Below the pieces are notes generated by a model. That model saw only the letters and a program-made list of their open reading frames with translations, had not been told where the DNA came from and ran no database searches. Position numbers and translations under genes: made by a program. Positions 20,181 to 27,999 of a DNA stretch of 64,000 bases are shown piece after piece. How positions within the stretch are numbered: the first letter of the stretch is position 1; the number at the start of each line of letters is the position of its first letter. Origin of the DNA: Allobosea sp. LC85 (lineage in GTDB: Bacteria > Pseudomonadota > Alphaproteobacteria > Rhizobiales > Beijerinckiaceae); NCBI RefSeq assembly GCF_000735605.1, contig NZ_JPKG01000046.1:1-64000 (forward strand). The letters are read 5' to 3'.

Positions 20181-21983
20181 GCCGATCTCCTCGCGCAGCA
20201 TCTCGAGCTCCAGCCAGCGCTCCTCGGCCTCATGGATCTCGCGTGTGACCTCGTCGAGCCGGGCCGTTGCCTTGGCAAAGAGTTTGGGATCGCGCGTGTA
20301 AAGATCGCCGGAGACAGCCGTGTTGAGCTTGGCAGCTTCCCCCTGAAGCGCCTCGATGCGCTTCGGCAGTGTCTCCAGTGCATGCTTCTCGTTGAAGGAG
20401 AGCTTCCGCTTGCTGGCTGCCGCCGGCACGGCAGCAACCGACTTGGAGGGCGCAGGCGCTACCTTCTCCGCCACGGCGCGCGCCTTCGCGCCGACGCCAC
20501 GCCCGCGCTGCGCAAGCATGTCGGAATAGCCGCCGGCAAACTCTGTCCAGACCCCGTCGCCATCCGAGATCAGCGTCGCGGAAACGACCCGGTCGATGAA
20601 GTCGCGGTCATGGCTGACCAGCAGCACCGTACCCTGATAGTCCGCCAGCAGTTCCTGGAGCAGGTCCAGCGTTTCGAGATCGAGATCGTTGGTCGGCTCG
20701 TCCAGCACCAACAGGTTTGAAGGTTTTGCCAGCGCCCGTGCCAGCATGAGCCGCCCGCGCTCACCGCCGGAGAGCGCTCCGACCGGCGTGCCCCGCTGGA
20801 TGGGCTGGAACAGGAAGTCTTTCATGTAGCTGATGACATGGCGCGGCTGCCCACCGACCATGACCTGGTCGGAACCACCGCCGGTCAGCGCATCGCCGAG
20901 CGGCGTCGCCGGGTCGAGGCTTTCCCGGCGCTGATCCAGCGTCACCATCTCGAGCGAAACCCCGAGCTTGATCTTGCCGGAATCCGGCTGCAACGCGCCG
21001 GTCAGCAGGTTGATCAACGTGGTCTTGCCGGCGCCGTTCGGCCCAACGATGCCGATCCGGTCGCCGCGCGCCACGCGCAGCGAGAGGTTCTTGACAACGA
21101 CATTGTCGTCATAGGCCTTGGCGACGTCGATCGCCTCGATCACCAGCTTGCCCGACATCTGGGCCTCGCTGGCCTCGAGCCGGACTGAGCCAACGGCTCC
21201 GCGCGCCGTGCGGCGCTGGTCACGCAGCGCATGGAGCTCGCCGAGGCGGCGCTGATTGCGTGTGCGACGCGCGCTGACGCCATAGCGCAGCCAGTCCTCT
21301 TCGCGCGCGATTTTGCGGTCGAGCTTGTGGCGGTCGAGCTCTTCCTGTGCCAGCACCTCGTCGCGCCAGGCCTCGAACTCGCCAAAACCACGATCCATGC
21401 GCCGCGTCTGGCCGCGATCAAGCCAGATCGTCGCGCGGGAAAGCGAAGTCAGGAAACGCCGGTCGTGGCTGATCAGCACCATGGCCGAGCGCAGCGACTT
21501 CAGCTCCTGTTCAAGCCACTCGATCACCGGGAGGTCGAGATGGTTGGTCGGTTCGTCGAGCAACAGGATGTCGGGCTCCGGCGCCAGCACGCGCGCCAGC
21601 GCCGCGCGGCGGGATTCGCCGCCCGACATGGTCGCCGGATCCTCGTCGCCGGTCAGACCCAGCTCCTCGACGAGATAGCGGGCGCGATAGGCATCGTCGC
21701 CGGGGCCGAGGCCGGCTTCGACATAAGCAAGCGACGTCCTGAAGCCGGAGAAATCCGGCTCCTGCGGCAGGTAACGGACGGTCGCTCCCGGCTGCAGGAA
21801 GCGCTCGGCGCTGTCGGGCTCAACCAGCCCGGCCGCGATCTTGAGCAGTGTCGACTTGCCCGAGCCGTTGCGGCCGACAAGGCAGACCCGCTCGCCCGGC
21901 GATACCGCGATCTCCGCGCTTTCGAGCAAGGGCTGGCCGCCAAAGGTCAGGGCGACGTCGCGCAGGTGGAGCAGAGGAGCCAT
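20178..21983 (-). CDS. uup: ABC-F family ATPase, Uup type
   Basis: This 601-residue cytosolic protein has two ABC ATPase domains without membrane segments. The first shows GRNGSGKST and DEPTNHLDL, the second GPNGAGKTT and DEPTNDLDLETLD, the NDLD form being typical of Uup. A charged C-terminal coiled-coil domain (about 525-601) follows. ABC-F proteins act on ribosomes or, for Uup, influence precise excision and stalled-ribosome or replication problems; exact role here is inferred. ATG 21983 (MAPLLHLRDVALTFGG) puts the first strand at the expected distance. The TAG stop lies on the edge of a type B repeat. Confidence 0.9.
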   Translation of the reverse strand: MAPLLHLRDVALTFGGQPLLESAEIAVSPGERVCLVGRNGSGKSTLLKIAAGLVEPDSAERFLQPGATVRYLPQEPDFSGFRTSLAYVEAGLGPGDDAYRARYLVEELGLTGDEDPATMSGGESRRAALARVLAPEPDILLLDEPTNHLDLPVIEWLEQELKSLRSAMVLISHDRRFLTSLSRATIWLDRGQTRRMDRGFGEFEAWRDEVLAQEELDRHKLDRKIAREEDWLRYGVSARRTRNQRRLGELHALRDQRRTARGAVGSVRLEASEAQMSGKLVIEAIDVAKAYDDNVVVKNLSLRVARGDRIGIVGPNGAGKTTLINLLTGALQPDSGKIKLGVSLEMVTLDQRRESLDPATPLGDALTGGGSDQVMVGGQPRHVISYMKDFLFQPIQRGTPVGALSGGERGRLMLARALAKPSNLLVLDEPTNDLDLETLDLLQELLADYQGTVLLVSHDRDFIDRVVSATLISDGDGVWTEFAGGYSDMLAQRGRGVGAKARAVAEKVAPAPSKSVAAVPAAASKRKLSFNEKHALETLPKRIEALQGEAAKLNTAVSGDLYTRDPKLFAKATARLDEVTREIHEAEERWLELEMLREEIG

Positions 21984-22119
21984 TCGATACCCGTTGATTG
22001 TCGAGCGGTCGGGATAGACTGGCACGCCCGGCCTGTCACGCCGCCACGGCGTCACGGCCCCTTGCGCTGCGGATTATCCATCATAGGATACAAATAGTAT
22101 CCCTTAATGGACGAGACCC

Positions 22120-22488
22120 ATGACGCGCCTACCTTCCCGCAGAGCCCGCGATGCCAGGATCGGCGACAATGGCGGCCCCCCGCTCGAAGACCCAGCCCAG
22201 CGCCAGCCAGAATGGGGCAAAGGCGAGATCGGCCGCTATTTCGACTGGCGCTTCGCTTCGCGCAAGGCCTGGACGAAGCCGCCCTCGATCGCCGTGCGGC
22301 GGCAGGAACGGGCCGAGGAACTCGGTCTGACCTATGAGGAATACACACTCGAAATCATGGAACGTGGCTATTTTCCGCAGCCGGAGCATGTCGCGGCGAT
22401 CGTCGTCAAGCGGGCTGAGAGGCGTAAGGCCGGCGGCATCGTCGGCCAGTCGTTGAAGGGAATGCGCCTGAAGCGGCCGCGCGACTAG
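22120..22488 (+). CDS. Small conserved hypothetical protein with IGDNGGPPL motif
   Basis: This 122-residue, charged, soluble protein starts MTRLPSRRARDARIGDNGGPPLED. The IGDNGGPPL tag occurs near the N-terminus of many small uncharacterised Rhizobiales proteins; I know no function. The middle contains WGKGEIGRYFDWRFASRKAW, and LTYEEYTLEIMERGYF resembles a short helical segment. The basic C-terminus ends MRLKRPRD. Its TAG stop is formed by the first bases of repeat A2. It is divergent from uup, with about 136 bases between the starts. Confidence 0.75.
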   Translation: MTRLPSRRARDARIGDNGGPPLEDPAQRQPEWGKGEIGRYFDWRFASRKAWTKPPSIAVRRQERAEELGLTYEEYTLEIMERGYFPQPEHVAAIVVKRAERRKAGGIVGQSLKGMRLKRPRD

Positions 22489-22589
22489 AGCATCCGCCCG
22501 AAGAGTGGAATCCACTTTTCGGAAAAATCCGACGCTGCTCAAAGCGATAGATCGCCACTTTGCGTCCGGTAGGACGCATGGCGATCTAG
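22485..22589 (+). repeat. Type A palindromic intergenic repeat, copy A2
   Basis: Hairpin 1 pairs CCGAAGAGTGGA with TCCACTTTTCGG (one mismatch) inside GCATCCG…. Hairpin 2 pairs TAGATCGCC with GGCGATCTA around an inner TGCGTCC/GGACGCA stem. The element fills the whole space between two convergent genes and provides the TAG stop of both: 22486-22488 for the plus-strand gene and 22586-22588 (complement) for the acyltransferase. Confidence 0.88.
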
Positions 22590-23632
22590 GCTTCAAGCCG
22601 CTTCCTGAGCCAGCGCGTCGCCGGTCGCTCGAACCAGCGATAGACCAGCACCGAAGCGACGACCGAGGCGATCAGTGCCGCGAAGACGTACAGGCCAGGC
22701 CAGCCGGGAGCCACACGCATAAAGATCTCGCGTAGCGCCCTGATCGCAAAGGGGTGGACGAGGTAGAGCGCGTAGGATGCATCGCCAAGACCAGCCAGGC
22801 CACGAACCAGAGCCGACGGGGCCGAATTGCCGCTGCCGGATGACGCCGCCGCGACCAAGAGCACTGCAGCCGAGCCTCGCAGTGTGAAGGACATCCAGGG
22901 CGTGTCCGCTCCGGGGAGCCAGGCCGCCAGCAGCAGGATTGCAACGCCCAGGGCAGCAACGAGCCAGCGCGGTCCGCCGGTAAGCCGAAAGCCCTGCCGC
23001 CTCAGCAAGGCCAGTCCCATCCCGGCAGCGAATTCCAGCACGATCGGCTGCCCCCAGAAGCCGAATGGCAATGGCAGGGGGCCAGACAGAGCCTCCGCCA
23101 CAACCAGCACCGCAAGCGCCAACGTGACCGTCAGGACGACTGCAGCCCGCGGCAGGATGAGCGCCGCGCCGAATAACGCGTAGAACAGCATCTCGTAATT
23201 CAGCGTCCAGCCGAGCGAGTAGACGGGCTGGACGAGACCGGCAGGAGAGACGACCGGCCAGAACAGATAGGAGCCCAGGATCTGCCCGAGATCGGGCGCA
23301 GCCGAATTAAGCGCGCCGGGAAGCAGCAGCCCGACAAGCAGGAACAGCGTCGTCGCCGCCCAGTAGAGCGGCACGATGCGGGCAAGCCGGCGCGCCAGGA
23401 ACAGGCGAGGCGCATCCTTGCGGCCGAAGAGCTTGCTGGACGCATGCACCATGATGAAGCCGGAGACGACGAAGAAGATATCGACGCCGGCCATCCACGG
23501 CAGGAGATAGGAGGGTGTGAGACTCTCGCCTGAGCGCTGAGCCAGAGCAAGCGCGTCCGGCTGCACGTGATGCACGGCGACCATGAAAGCCGCGAAGGCG
23601 CGCAGTACCTGGATGCCATAGAGCTGGGACAA
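22586..23632 (-). CDS. Acyltransferase family 3 membrane protein
   Basis: This 348-residue polytopic protein belongs to the acyltransferase-3 (OafA/NodX/exopolysaccharide O-acyltransferase) family. The N-terminus has the signature QVLRAFAAFMVAVHHV with the conserved Arg and His, and about ten hydrophobic segments follow, ending in a basic cytosolic tail. Such enzymes transfer acyl groups to surface sugars; the acceptor is unknown. The start is uncertain: the only in-frame start at this end is a TTG (23632) without a clear ribosome-binding site. It lies 71 bases downstream of glk on the same strand. The stop codon is supplied by repeat A2. Confidence 0.85.
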   Translation of the reverse strand: MSQLYGIQVLRAFAAFMVAVHHVQPDALALAQRSGESLTPSYLLPWMAGVDIFFVVSGFIMVHASSKLFGRKDAPRLFLARRLARIVPLYWAATTLFLLVGLLLPGALNSAAPDLGQILGSYLFWPVVSPAGLVQPVYSLGWTLNYEMLFYALFGAALILPRAAVVLTVTLALAVLVVAEALSGPLPLPFGFWGQPIVLEFAAGMGLALLRRQGFRLTGGPRWLVAALGVAILLLAAWLPGADTPWMSFTLRGSAAVLLVAAASSGSGNSAPSALVRGLAGLGDASYALYLVHPFAIRALREIFMRVAPGWPGLYVFAALIASVVASVLVYRWFERPATRWLRKRLEA

Positions 23633-23703
23633 GAAGCGGAAAAGCCCTGAAGAGAGGATGCGGCGCTCTGCACTGATCGCGAAGCGCAGCTGCTACCTGC
23701 CGC

Positions 23704-24708
23704 TCACGGAAACCACAATCGGGCTTCGTCGTCGAGGCCGAAGCGGGACGGGGACGCCGCAATGGCGGCAAGCCCCTGTTCGGCAGCGTCCGCAGTCGTG
23801 ATGACATGCAGGGCGAAGCGCGCCGCGAGTTCCTCCATCGGCGGCTTGCCATTGAACATAGCATGGAGTGCGGCATTGCCGGCGAGCGGCAGGAGCCGCG
23901 GCACGATGCCACCGGCGATATAGACGCCACCGGTCGCCTTGAAGATGAGTGCGAGATCACCGGCAACACGCGCCAGCAATCGCCAAAAGCGAATGACCGC
24001 CATCAGTGCAGCGGGGTTGCCGTCGAGCGCCAGCGTGGTCACATCAGCGGCACTAACTCTCGCCTCCTCCATGCCGGTTTCGCTGGCGATGGCGCGATGC
24101 AGGCGCACCAGACCGTCACCGCTCAAGAGCGCCTCGACCGTGACGCGCGGCAGACCGGCCGCCAGCGCCGGCCAGATCTTCTCCTCCGCCTGATCCTCGG
24201 GCCCGACGCCGATATGGCCCGCCTCGGTCGGGATCAATGCACCCCTGCCGTTCCGGCTGACCAAGGCTGCCGCACCAAAACCGGTCCCGGGTCCCAGCAC
24301 GAGACGCACCCCCTCCGCCTCGGGCTGCCCCGGCACCAGGGTGACCATGTCCTGCGGCTTCAGGACAGCAAGCGAGGCGGCGAGCGCCTCGAAATCATTC
24401 ACCAGCAGCCCCTGCACCAGCCCAAGCTCGGCAGCCATGCCAGGCCCGTCGAAATGCCAATTGGCATTGGTCAGCCGGGCAGTACGGCCATCGAGTGGCC
24501 CTGCGACCGCAAGAACCGCCGAGCGAGGGCGCGGATCGAGGGACGCCAGAACCGCAGCCAGCGCTGCATCAGGCGTCGGATGGCTGCCGGTATGGATACG
24601 GGCCAGCGGCTCAGGCCGTGCACCGGCGTGCTGCACGAGCGAAAGGCGGGAGTTGGTCCCGCCAATATCTGCAACGAGGACCGGGTAGGCAAAGGGCTCG
24701 GCGCGCAT
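23704..24708 (-). CDS. glk: Glucokinase
   Basis: This 334-residue enzyme phosphorylates glucose to glucose-6-phosphate with ATP. The phosphate-binding motif ADIGGTNSRL lies at residues 13-22. Other family stretches are the LLVNDFEALA segment with the catalytic Asp, LGPGTGFGAA, EAGHIGVGPED and GGVYIAGGIVPRL. Length fits the proteobacterial Glk family, which is not the ROK group. It begins 3 bases after the hyi stop, so these two genes form an operon. The pairing of a hexokinase with hydroxypyruvate isomerase suggests sugar or glyoxylate-linked carbon use but does not prove a pathway. Confidence 0.93.
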   Translation of the reverse strand: MRAEPFAYPVLVADIGGTNSRLSLVQHAGARPEPLARIHTGSHPTPDAALAAVLASLDPRPRSAVLAVAGPLDGRTARLTNANWHFDGPGMAAELGLVQGLLVNDFEALAASLAVLKPQDMVTLVPGQPEAEGVRLVLGPGTGFGAAALVSRNGRGALIPTEAGHIGVGPEDQAEEKIWPALAAGLPRVTVEALLSGDGLVRLHRAIASETGMEEARVSAADVTTLALDGNPAALMAVIRFWRLLARVAGDLALIFKATGGVYIAGGIVPRLLPLAGNAALHAMFNGKPPMEELAARFALHVITTADAAEQGLAAIAASPSRFGLDDEARLWFP

Positions 24709-24711
24709 CGC

Positions 24712-25491
24712 TCAGGCCTGCTTTTTCCAGTCGGAGAACCAGCCGAGCCCCTCGAGCGTCCCGGCCCTTGGCCGGTACTCGCAGCCGACAAAACCAGTAT
24801 AGCCGAGACCGTCGAGTTCGGCGAACAGACGCGGATAATCCGGGCCGAGCGCGTCCGGTTCATGGCGGCCATCGGCGCTGGCGATCTGGACATGGCCGAC
24901 CAGCGGAAAGAGCGCCTTCAGCTTGCCCGAGACGTCGCCATGGATCAGCTCGCAGTGATACATGTCGAACTGCAGCCTGACATTTTGCCGCCCGGACTCG
25001 CGGACATAAGCGGCGGCGGCATCGAAATCATTGAGGAAATAACCCGGCATGTCCTTGCCGTTGATCGGCTCGAGGAGGAGGTCAATGCCGTGCTCGGCGA
25101 GCTTGTCGGCGGCATAGGCGAGCGAGGCACGATAGGCCACCTGAGCGGCGGGATCCCGGGGATCGGCATGCCCGGCCATCATGTGCAGACGCTTGACCCC
25201 GGTGGCCTGCGCATAGGTCAACGCCGTCTCGACAGAGGCGCGGAATTCCGCCTCGCGGCCGGGAATCGCAGCCATGCCGCGTTCGCCCTTGGCCCAGTCG
25301 CCAGGCGGCAGATTGAACAGCGCCTGCTCGAGTTCAGCCCCCGCTAGCGCAAGACTCACCTGTTCGACCGGGTGTTCGTAGGGGAACAGAAACTCCACGG
25401 CCGCGAATCCGGCCTCCCGGGCCGCCTTGAAGCGGTCGAGGAATTCCCATTCGTTGAACATCATCGACAGATTGGCGGCAAAACGCGGCAT
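24712..25491 (-). CDS. hyi: Hydroxypyruvate isomerase-like TIM-barrel protein
   Basis: This 259-residue AP-endonuclease-2-family TIM barrel should interconvert hydroxypyruvate and tartronate semialdehyde. It begins PRFAANLSMMFNEWEFLDRF, the usual Hyi N-terminus, and keeps ELLLEPIN-like (DLLLEPINGKD), QFDMYHCEL, VGHVQIAS and GYTGFVGCEYRP segments that carry the metal ligands. ATG 25491 is chosen over a start eight residues upstream. It leads an operon with glk. A perfect inverted repeat (25554-25579) lies 63-88 bases upstream and may be its operator. The related OtnI 2-oxo-tetronate isomerase is an alternative. Confidence 0.88.
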   Translation of the reverse strand: MPRFAANLSMMFNEWEFLDRFKAAREAGFAAVEFLFPYEHPVEQVSLALAGAELEQALFNLPPGDWAKGERGMAAIPGREAEFRASVETALTYAQATGVKRLHMMAGHADPRDPAAQVAYRASLAYAADKLAEHGIDLLLEPINGKDMPGYFLNDFDAAAAYVRESGRQNVRLQFDMYHCELIHGDVSGKLKALFPLVGHVQIASADGRHEPDALGPDYPRLFAELDGLGYTGFVGCEYRPRAGTLEGLGWFSDWKKQA

Positions 25492-25553
25492 GGCATCCTC
25501 AGGCAAACGAAACACGCGCCAACCTATCGGGCCGCACGTCCTGCGTCATGTGA

Positions 25554-25579
25554 GAACGCAACAGAGGCGCGTTGCGTTC
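25554..25579. promoter_or_regulatory. 9-bp perfect inverted repeat upstream of hyi-glk
   Basis: The arms GAACGCAAC (25554-25562) and GTTGCGTTC (25571-25579) are separated by 8 bases. Position between two minus-strand genes, closer to the hyi start, and no T-run on the minus strand argue for an operator over a terminator. No regulator is adjacent. Confidence 0.4.
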
Positions 25580-25662
25580 CGATGGGAGAGCAGCCTCCTC
25601 GCGAAACCATCCCGGACGACCAGCGGGCTCCGGCGACATATCTGAGAGCCGCGGGAGCGCTC

Positions 25663-26643
25663 CTATTTCTTGGCAGGCGCCGCCGGCGGGTTCGGGTCCT
25701 TGGAGAAATTGCGGAAGACCATGTCCGGCGAAGAGGTATTGTGACGCGAATGGGTGGTGCGGCCCATCCAGATATCGCTCGCCTTGCCGCCGCCGAAGGG
25801 CATCAGCAGTTCTTCGCGCCAACCCTTGGCTCCGGGCTCGCGTATGGCGATGCGGGCGACGTCGTTGTTGAATTCGGTGACATACATCGAGCGCAGCGCC
25901 ACAAAGGCCTTGCCACCGGTGACGGGCTTGTCGAGCACGGCATCCAGCACCATGCGGTTCTCGTCGACACTGTCGAGCTTGAGCGTGGCAGCCGAACCAT
26001 CCTTGAAGCTCATCTTGAAGGAGGTCGTCTTCGGGTCGAACTCGATCTCCTTGATGTTCACCACCGGCCGCGCGCCATCCTGCTCGATCGGTCCGAACAG
26101 GAAGGATGAGCCATAGGAGGAGAAGCCGAGATGCTGCGGCGGCATCGGCCGGGCGCGCCAGTAGCCATCCTGCGGATAGACCACGAGGACCTCATAGGAC
26201 TTGTCCTTGCCGAGCTTCCAGAGCTGCACGAGATGCAGGCCTTTCTCGACCCGGTCGCCAACCTTGAACGTCGTGTCCGACGGCCGCCAGAAGGTCGGGA
26301 AGGTGTAGCCGACGAGCCAGTAATCGATGCTCTCGTAGAAGGTGACGCGCCGCGGCGGTGTCGGCGCAGCGAAGACCGGATCGCCGGTCATGTCGCAGGC
26401 AGTCCAGTCAGCCTCCCAGTTATCCCGGACCAGCCCGGCGATATAGGCCGGATGCGCCGCCTCGATCTGGAAACGCCGCACTTCAGGCGAGATCGCCTTG
26501 ATTGTGACGTTGTCCTTCTCAGCGCAGAGCACCGGCTCCGACTCGTTCTTCACCTCGACAGCGACATCGCCCGCAGCGCGCACCGGCAAGGCGAAAAGCA
26601 GAAGGGCGAACGAGACAGCGATTGGGCGGGCGAGGCTGAACAT
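25663..26643 (-). CDS. Exported protein of unknown function
   Basis: This 326-residue protein has a clear Sec signal peptide (MFSLARPIAVSFALLLFALPVRA, given here as residues 1-23 with cleavage near AAG|D). The mature part is soluble and has two Cys residues (in EPVLCAEK and WTACDMTG) that might pair. Later segments include YWLVGYTFPTFW, VVYPQDGYWRARPMPP and a C-terminal PAAPAKK tail. I do not recognise a domain. The ATG at 26643 is favoured because GAAGG lies about 6 bases upstream of it, while the ATG at 26649 would abut that site. It sits alone between hyi and a frameshifted gene. Confidence 0.8.
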   Translation of the reverse strand: MFSLARPIAVSFALLLFALPVRAAGDVAVEVKNESEPVLCAEKDNVTIKAISPEVRRFQIEAAHPAYIAGLVRDNWEADWTACDMTGDPVFAAPTPPRRVTFYESIDYWLVGYTFPTFWRPSDTTFKVGDRVEKGLHLVQLWKLGKDKSYEVLVVYPQDGYWRARPMPPQHLGFSSYGSSFLFGPIEQDGARPVVNIKEIEFDPKTTSFKMSFKDGSAATLKLDSVDENRMVLDAVLDKPVTGGKAFVALRSMYVTEFNNDVARIAIREPGAKGWREELLMPFGGGKASDIWMGRTTHSRHNTSSPDMVFRNFSKDPNPPAAPAKK

Positions 26644-26855
26644 GACCATCCTTCGAAAAACGGCTTCGTCGCCAGCATGGCGAAGGCCTGATGAATGCAA
26701 GCTGGCTGGTTTCCTCATAGGGGGTGCGGGGAGCCGATGAAAGCATGCGCCCGCAGAGGCGGATGTTGCGGCAAGCGGTTAACTTATCCGATGGTGCGAC
26801 CTGGCGCGCGGATCGCTCGCGCCATGGGGGACGCGTACTGCTGGCCGGTGCACTG

Positions 26856-27217
26856 ATGCTCGTCATCGGGCTGATCCATTCCGTTCTGGGCGAAATGCTG
26901 ATCTTCCGGCACATGCGCCGTGGCAGCCTGGTCCCGACCATGGGCCAGCCGCTGCTGCGGGAGCGACATGTCCGCATCCTCTGGGCGAGCTGGCATCTCC
27001 CGAGCATTCTCGGTTGGGGGCATTCGGCGTTCTGCTGATCTCGATCGCGGCCGCTCCGGACGAACCCGTGGCAGGCCCAACCGTCGTGCGCATCGCAGCG
27101 TTAGCACTGGTCGGCAGTGCCCTTGTCGTCCTGGTGGCAACGAAGGGCAGGGATCCGGGTTGGCTAGGCCTTCTGGTAGCGGCGGCACTGTCCTGGCTCG
27201 GGCAGCCGGTGGCTTGA
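26856..27217 (+). pseudogene. Frameshifted small membrane protein gene
   Basis: Two overlapping plus-strand frames look like halves of one membrane protein. The first gives MLVIGLIHSVLGEMLIFRHMR … RILWASWHLPSILGWG from 26856 and runs out of sense soon after 27020. The second resumes one frame over from about 27014 with AFGVLLISIAAAP and continues through two hydrophobic segments to 27217. A single missing G in the five-G run 27016-27020 would join them as LGWGAFG. This is a genuine frameshift or a sequencing error. True start is uncertain; upstream in-frame starts exist. The joined product would be about 120 residues with four hydrophobic segments. Confidence 0.65.
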
Positions 27218-27240
27218 GCGCTGCGACGATGCCCTGCCGC

Positions 27241-27999
27241 TCACCGCTGCAGGACGGCGTAGACATCGCCTGAGTTGGCCGAATGCGGCAAATCACGCAG
27301 GAAGCCGCCCATTGCTTCGGCGCTGGCCTCCTCAGCGAGTTCGAGGAATTGGCTTTCACCGAGAGCGACGTTGAAGCGGTACGGCCCCAGGGTCTCGAGC
27401 AGTGCGAGGCAGCCCTCCGCGACATCGCGCTGGATCGTGGTGAATTCGAACGAGATCACCGGCACCCGCCGCGAGAGCCCGGCAAGGACATTGGCCTCGA
27501 AACCCTCGACATCGATCTTGATGAAGGCGGGCTCGCCATAGCGCGAGATCAGCGCGTCCAGAGTCGTGCAGGGCACCGTGATCTCGCGATCCCAGACCTG
27601 GCCGGTCCAACCCTCGGCGCCATGGGCCGCACCGACGAACTGCTCGGAGACGGTCGAGACCGTCGGGTTCGCGCTGTTGATCCGGAGCGTCACGGTGCCG
27701 ACCCGGTCGCCGCAGGCGGCCTGCACCAGAGTGACATCCCGATCCCGACCGTGAATCAGGCGAATGGCACGTGCCGGGCCGGGTTGCGGCTCCAGCGCAA
27801 CAACGCGCGCACCGAGCCGTCGGAAAGAGGAAATCCGGTCGCCGACATGGGCTCCGACATCGAAAGCGAGATCGCCAGGTTTCAGGAAGCCGGAATAGAG
27901 CGCATCCATCGCGGCATGGTGTTCACGATCGCGGTGATAGACCCTGAGGGAGCGCGCAATCGCCTTGGCCGTACCCTTCGGATAGGCCACGCCCGTCAC
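27241..27999 (-). CDS. FkbM-family SAM-dependent methyltransferase
   Basis: This 252-residue protein has the FkbM methyltransferase fold. The SAM-binding motif is DLAFDVGAHVGDRISSFRRLGARVVALEPQP, followed by TLDALISRYGEPAFIKIDVEGFEANVLAGL, the family's hallmark IKIDVEGFE. Family members O-methylate sugars or polyketides. The start is GTG 27999, whose GTGA overlaps the TGA stop of opgH, so the pair is translationally coupled. Methylation of an OpgH product or another glycan is a reasonable inference. No membrane segment is present. Confidence 0.87.
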   Translation of the reverse strand: MTGVAYPKGTAKAIARSLRVYHRDREHHAAMDALYSGFLKPGDLAFDVGAHVGDRISSFRRLGARVVALEPQPGPARAIRLIHGRDRDVTLVQAACGDRVGTVTLRINSANPTVSTVSEQFVGAAHGAEGWTGQVWDREITVPCTTLDALISRYGEPAFIKIDVEGFEANVLAGLSRRVPVISFEFTTIQRDVAEGCLALLETLGPYRFNVALGESQFLELAEEASAEAMGGFLRDLPHSANSGDVYAVLQR

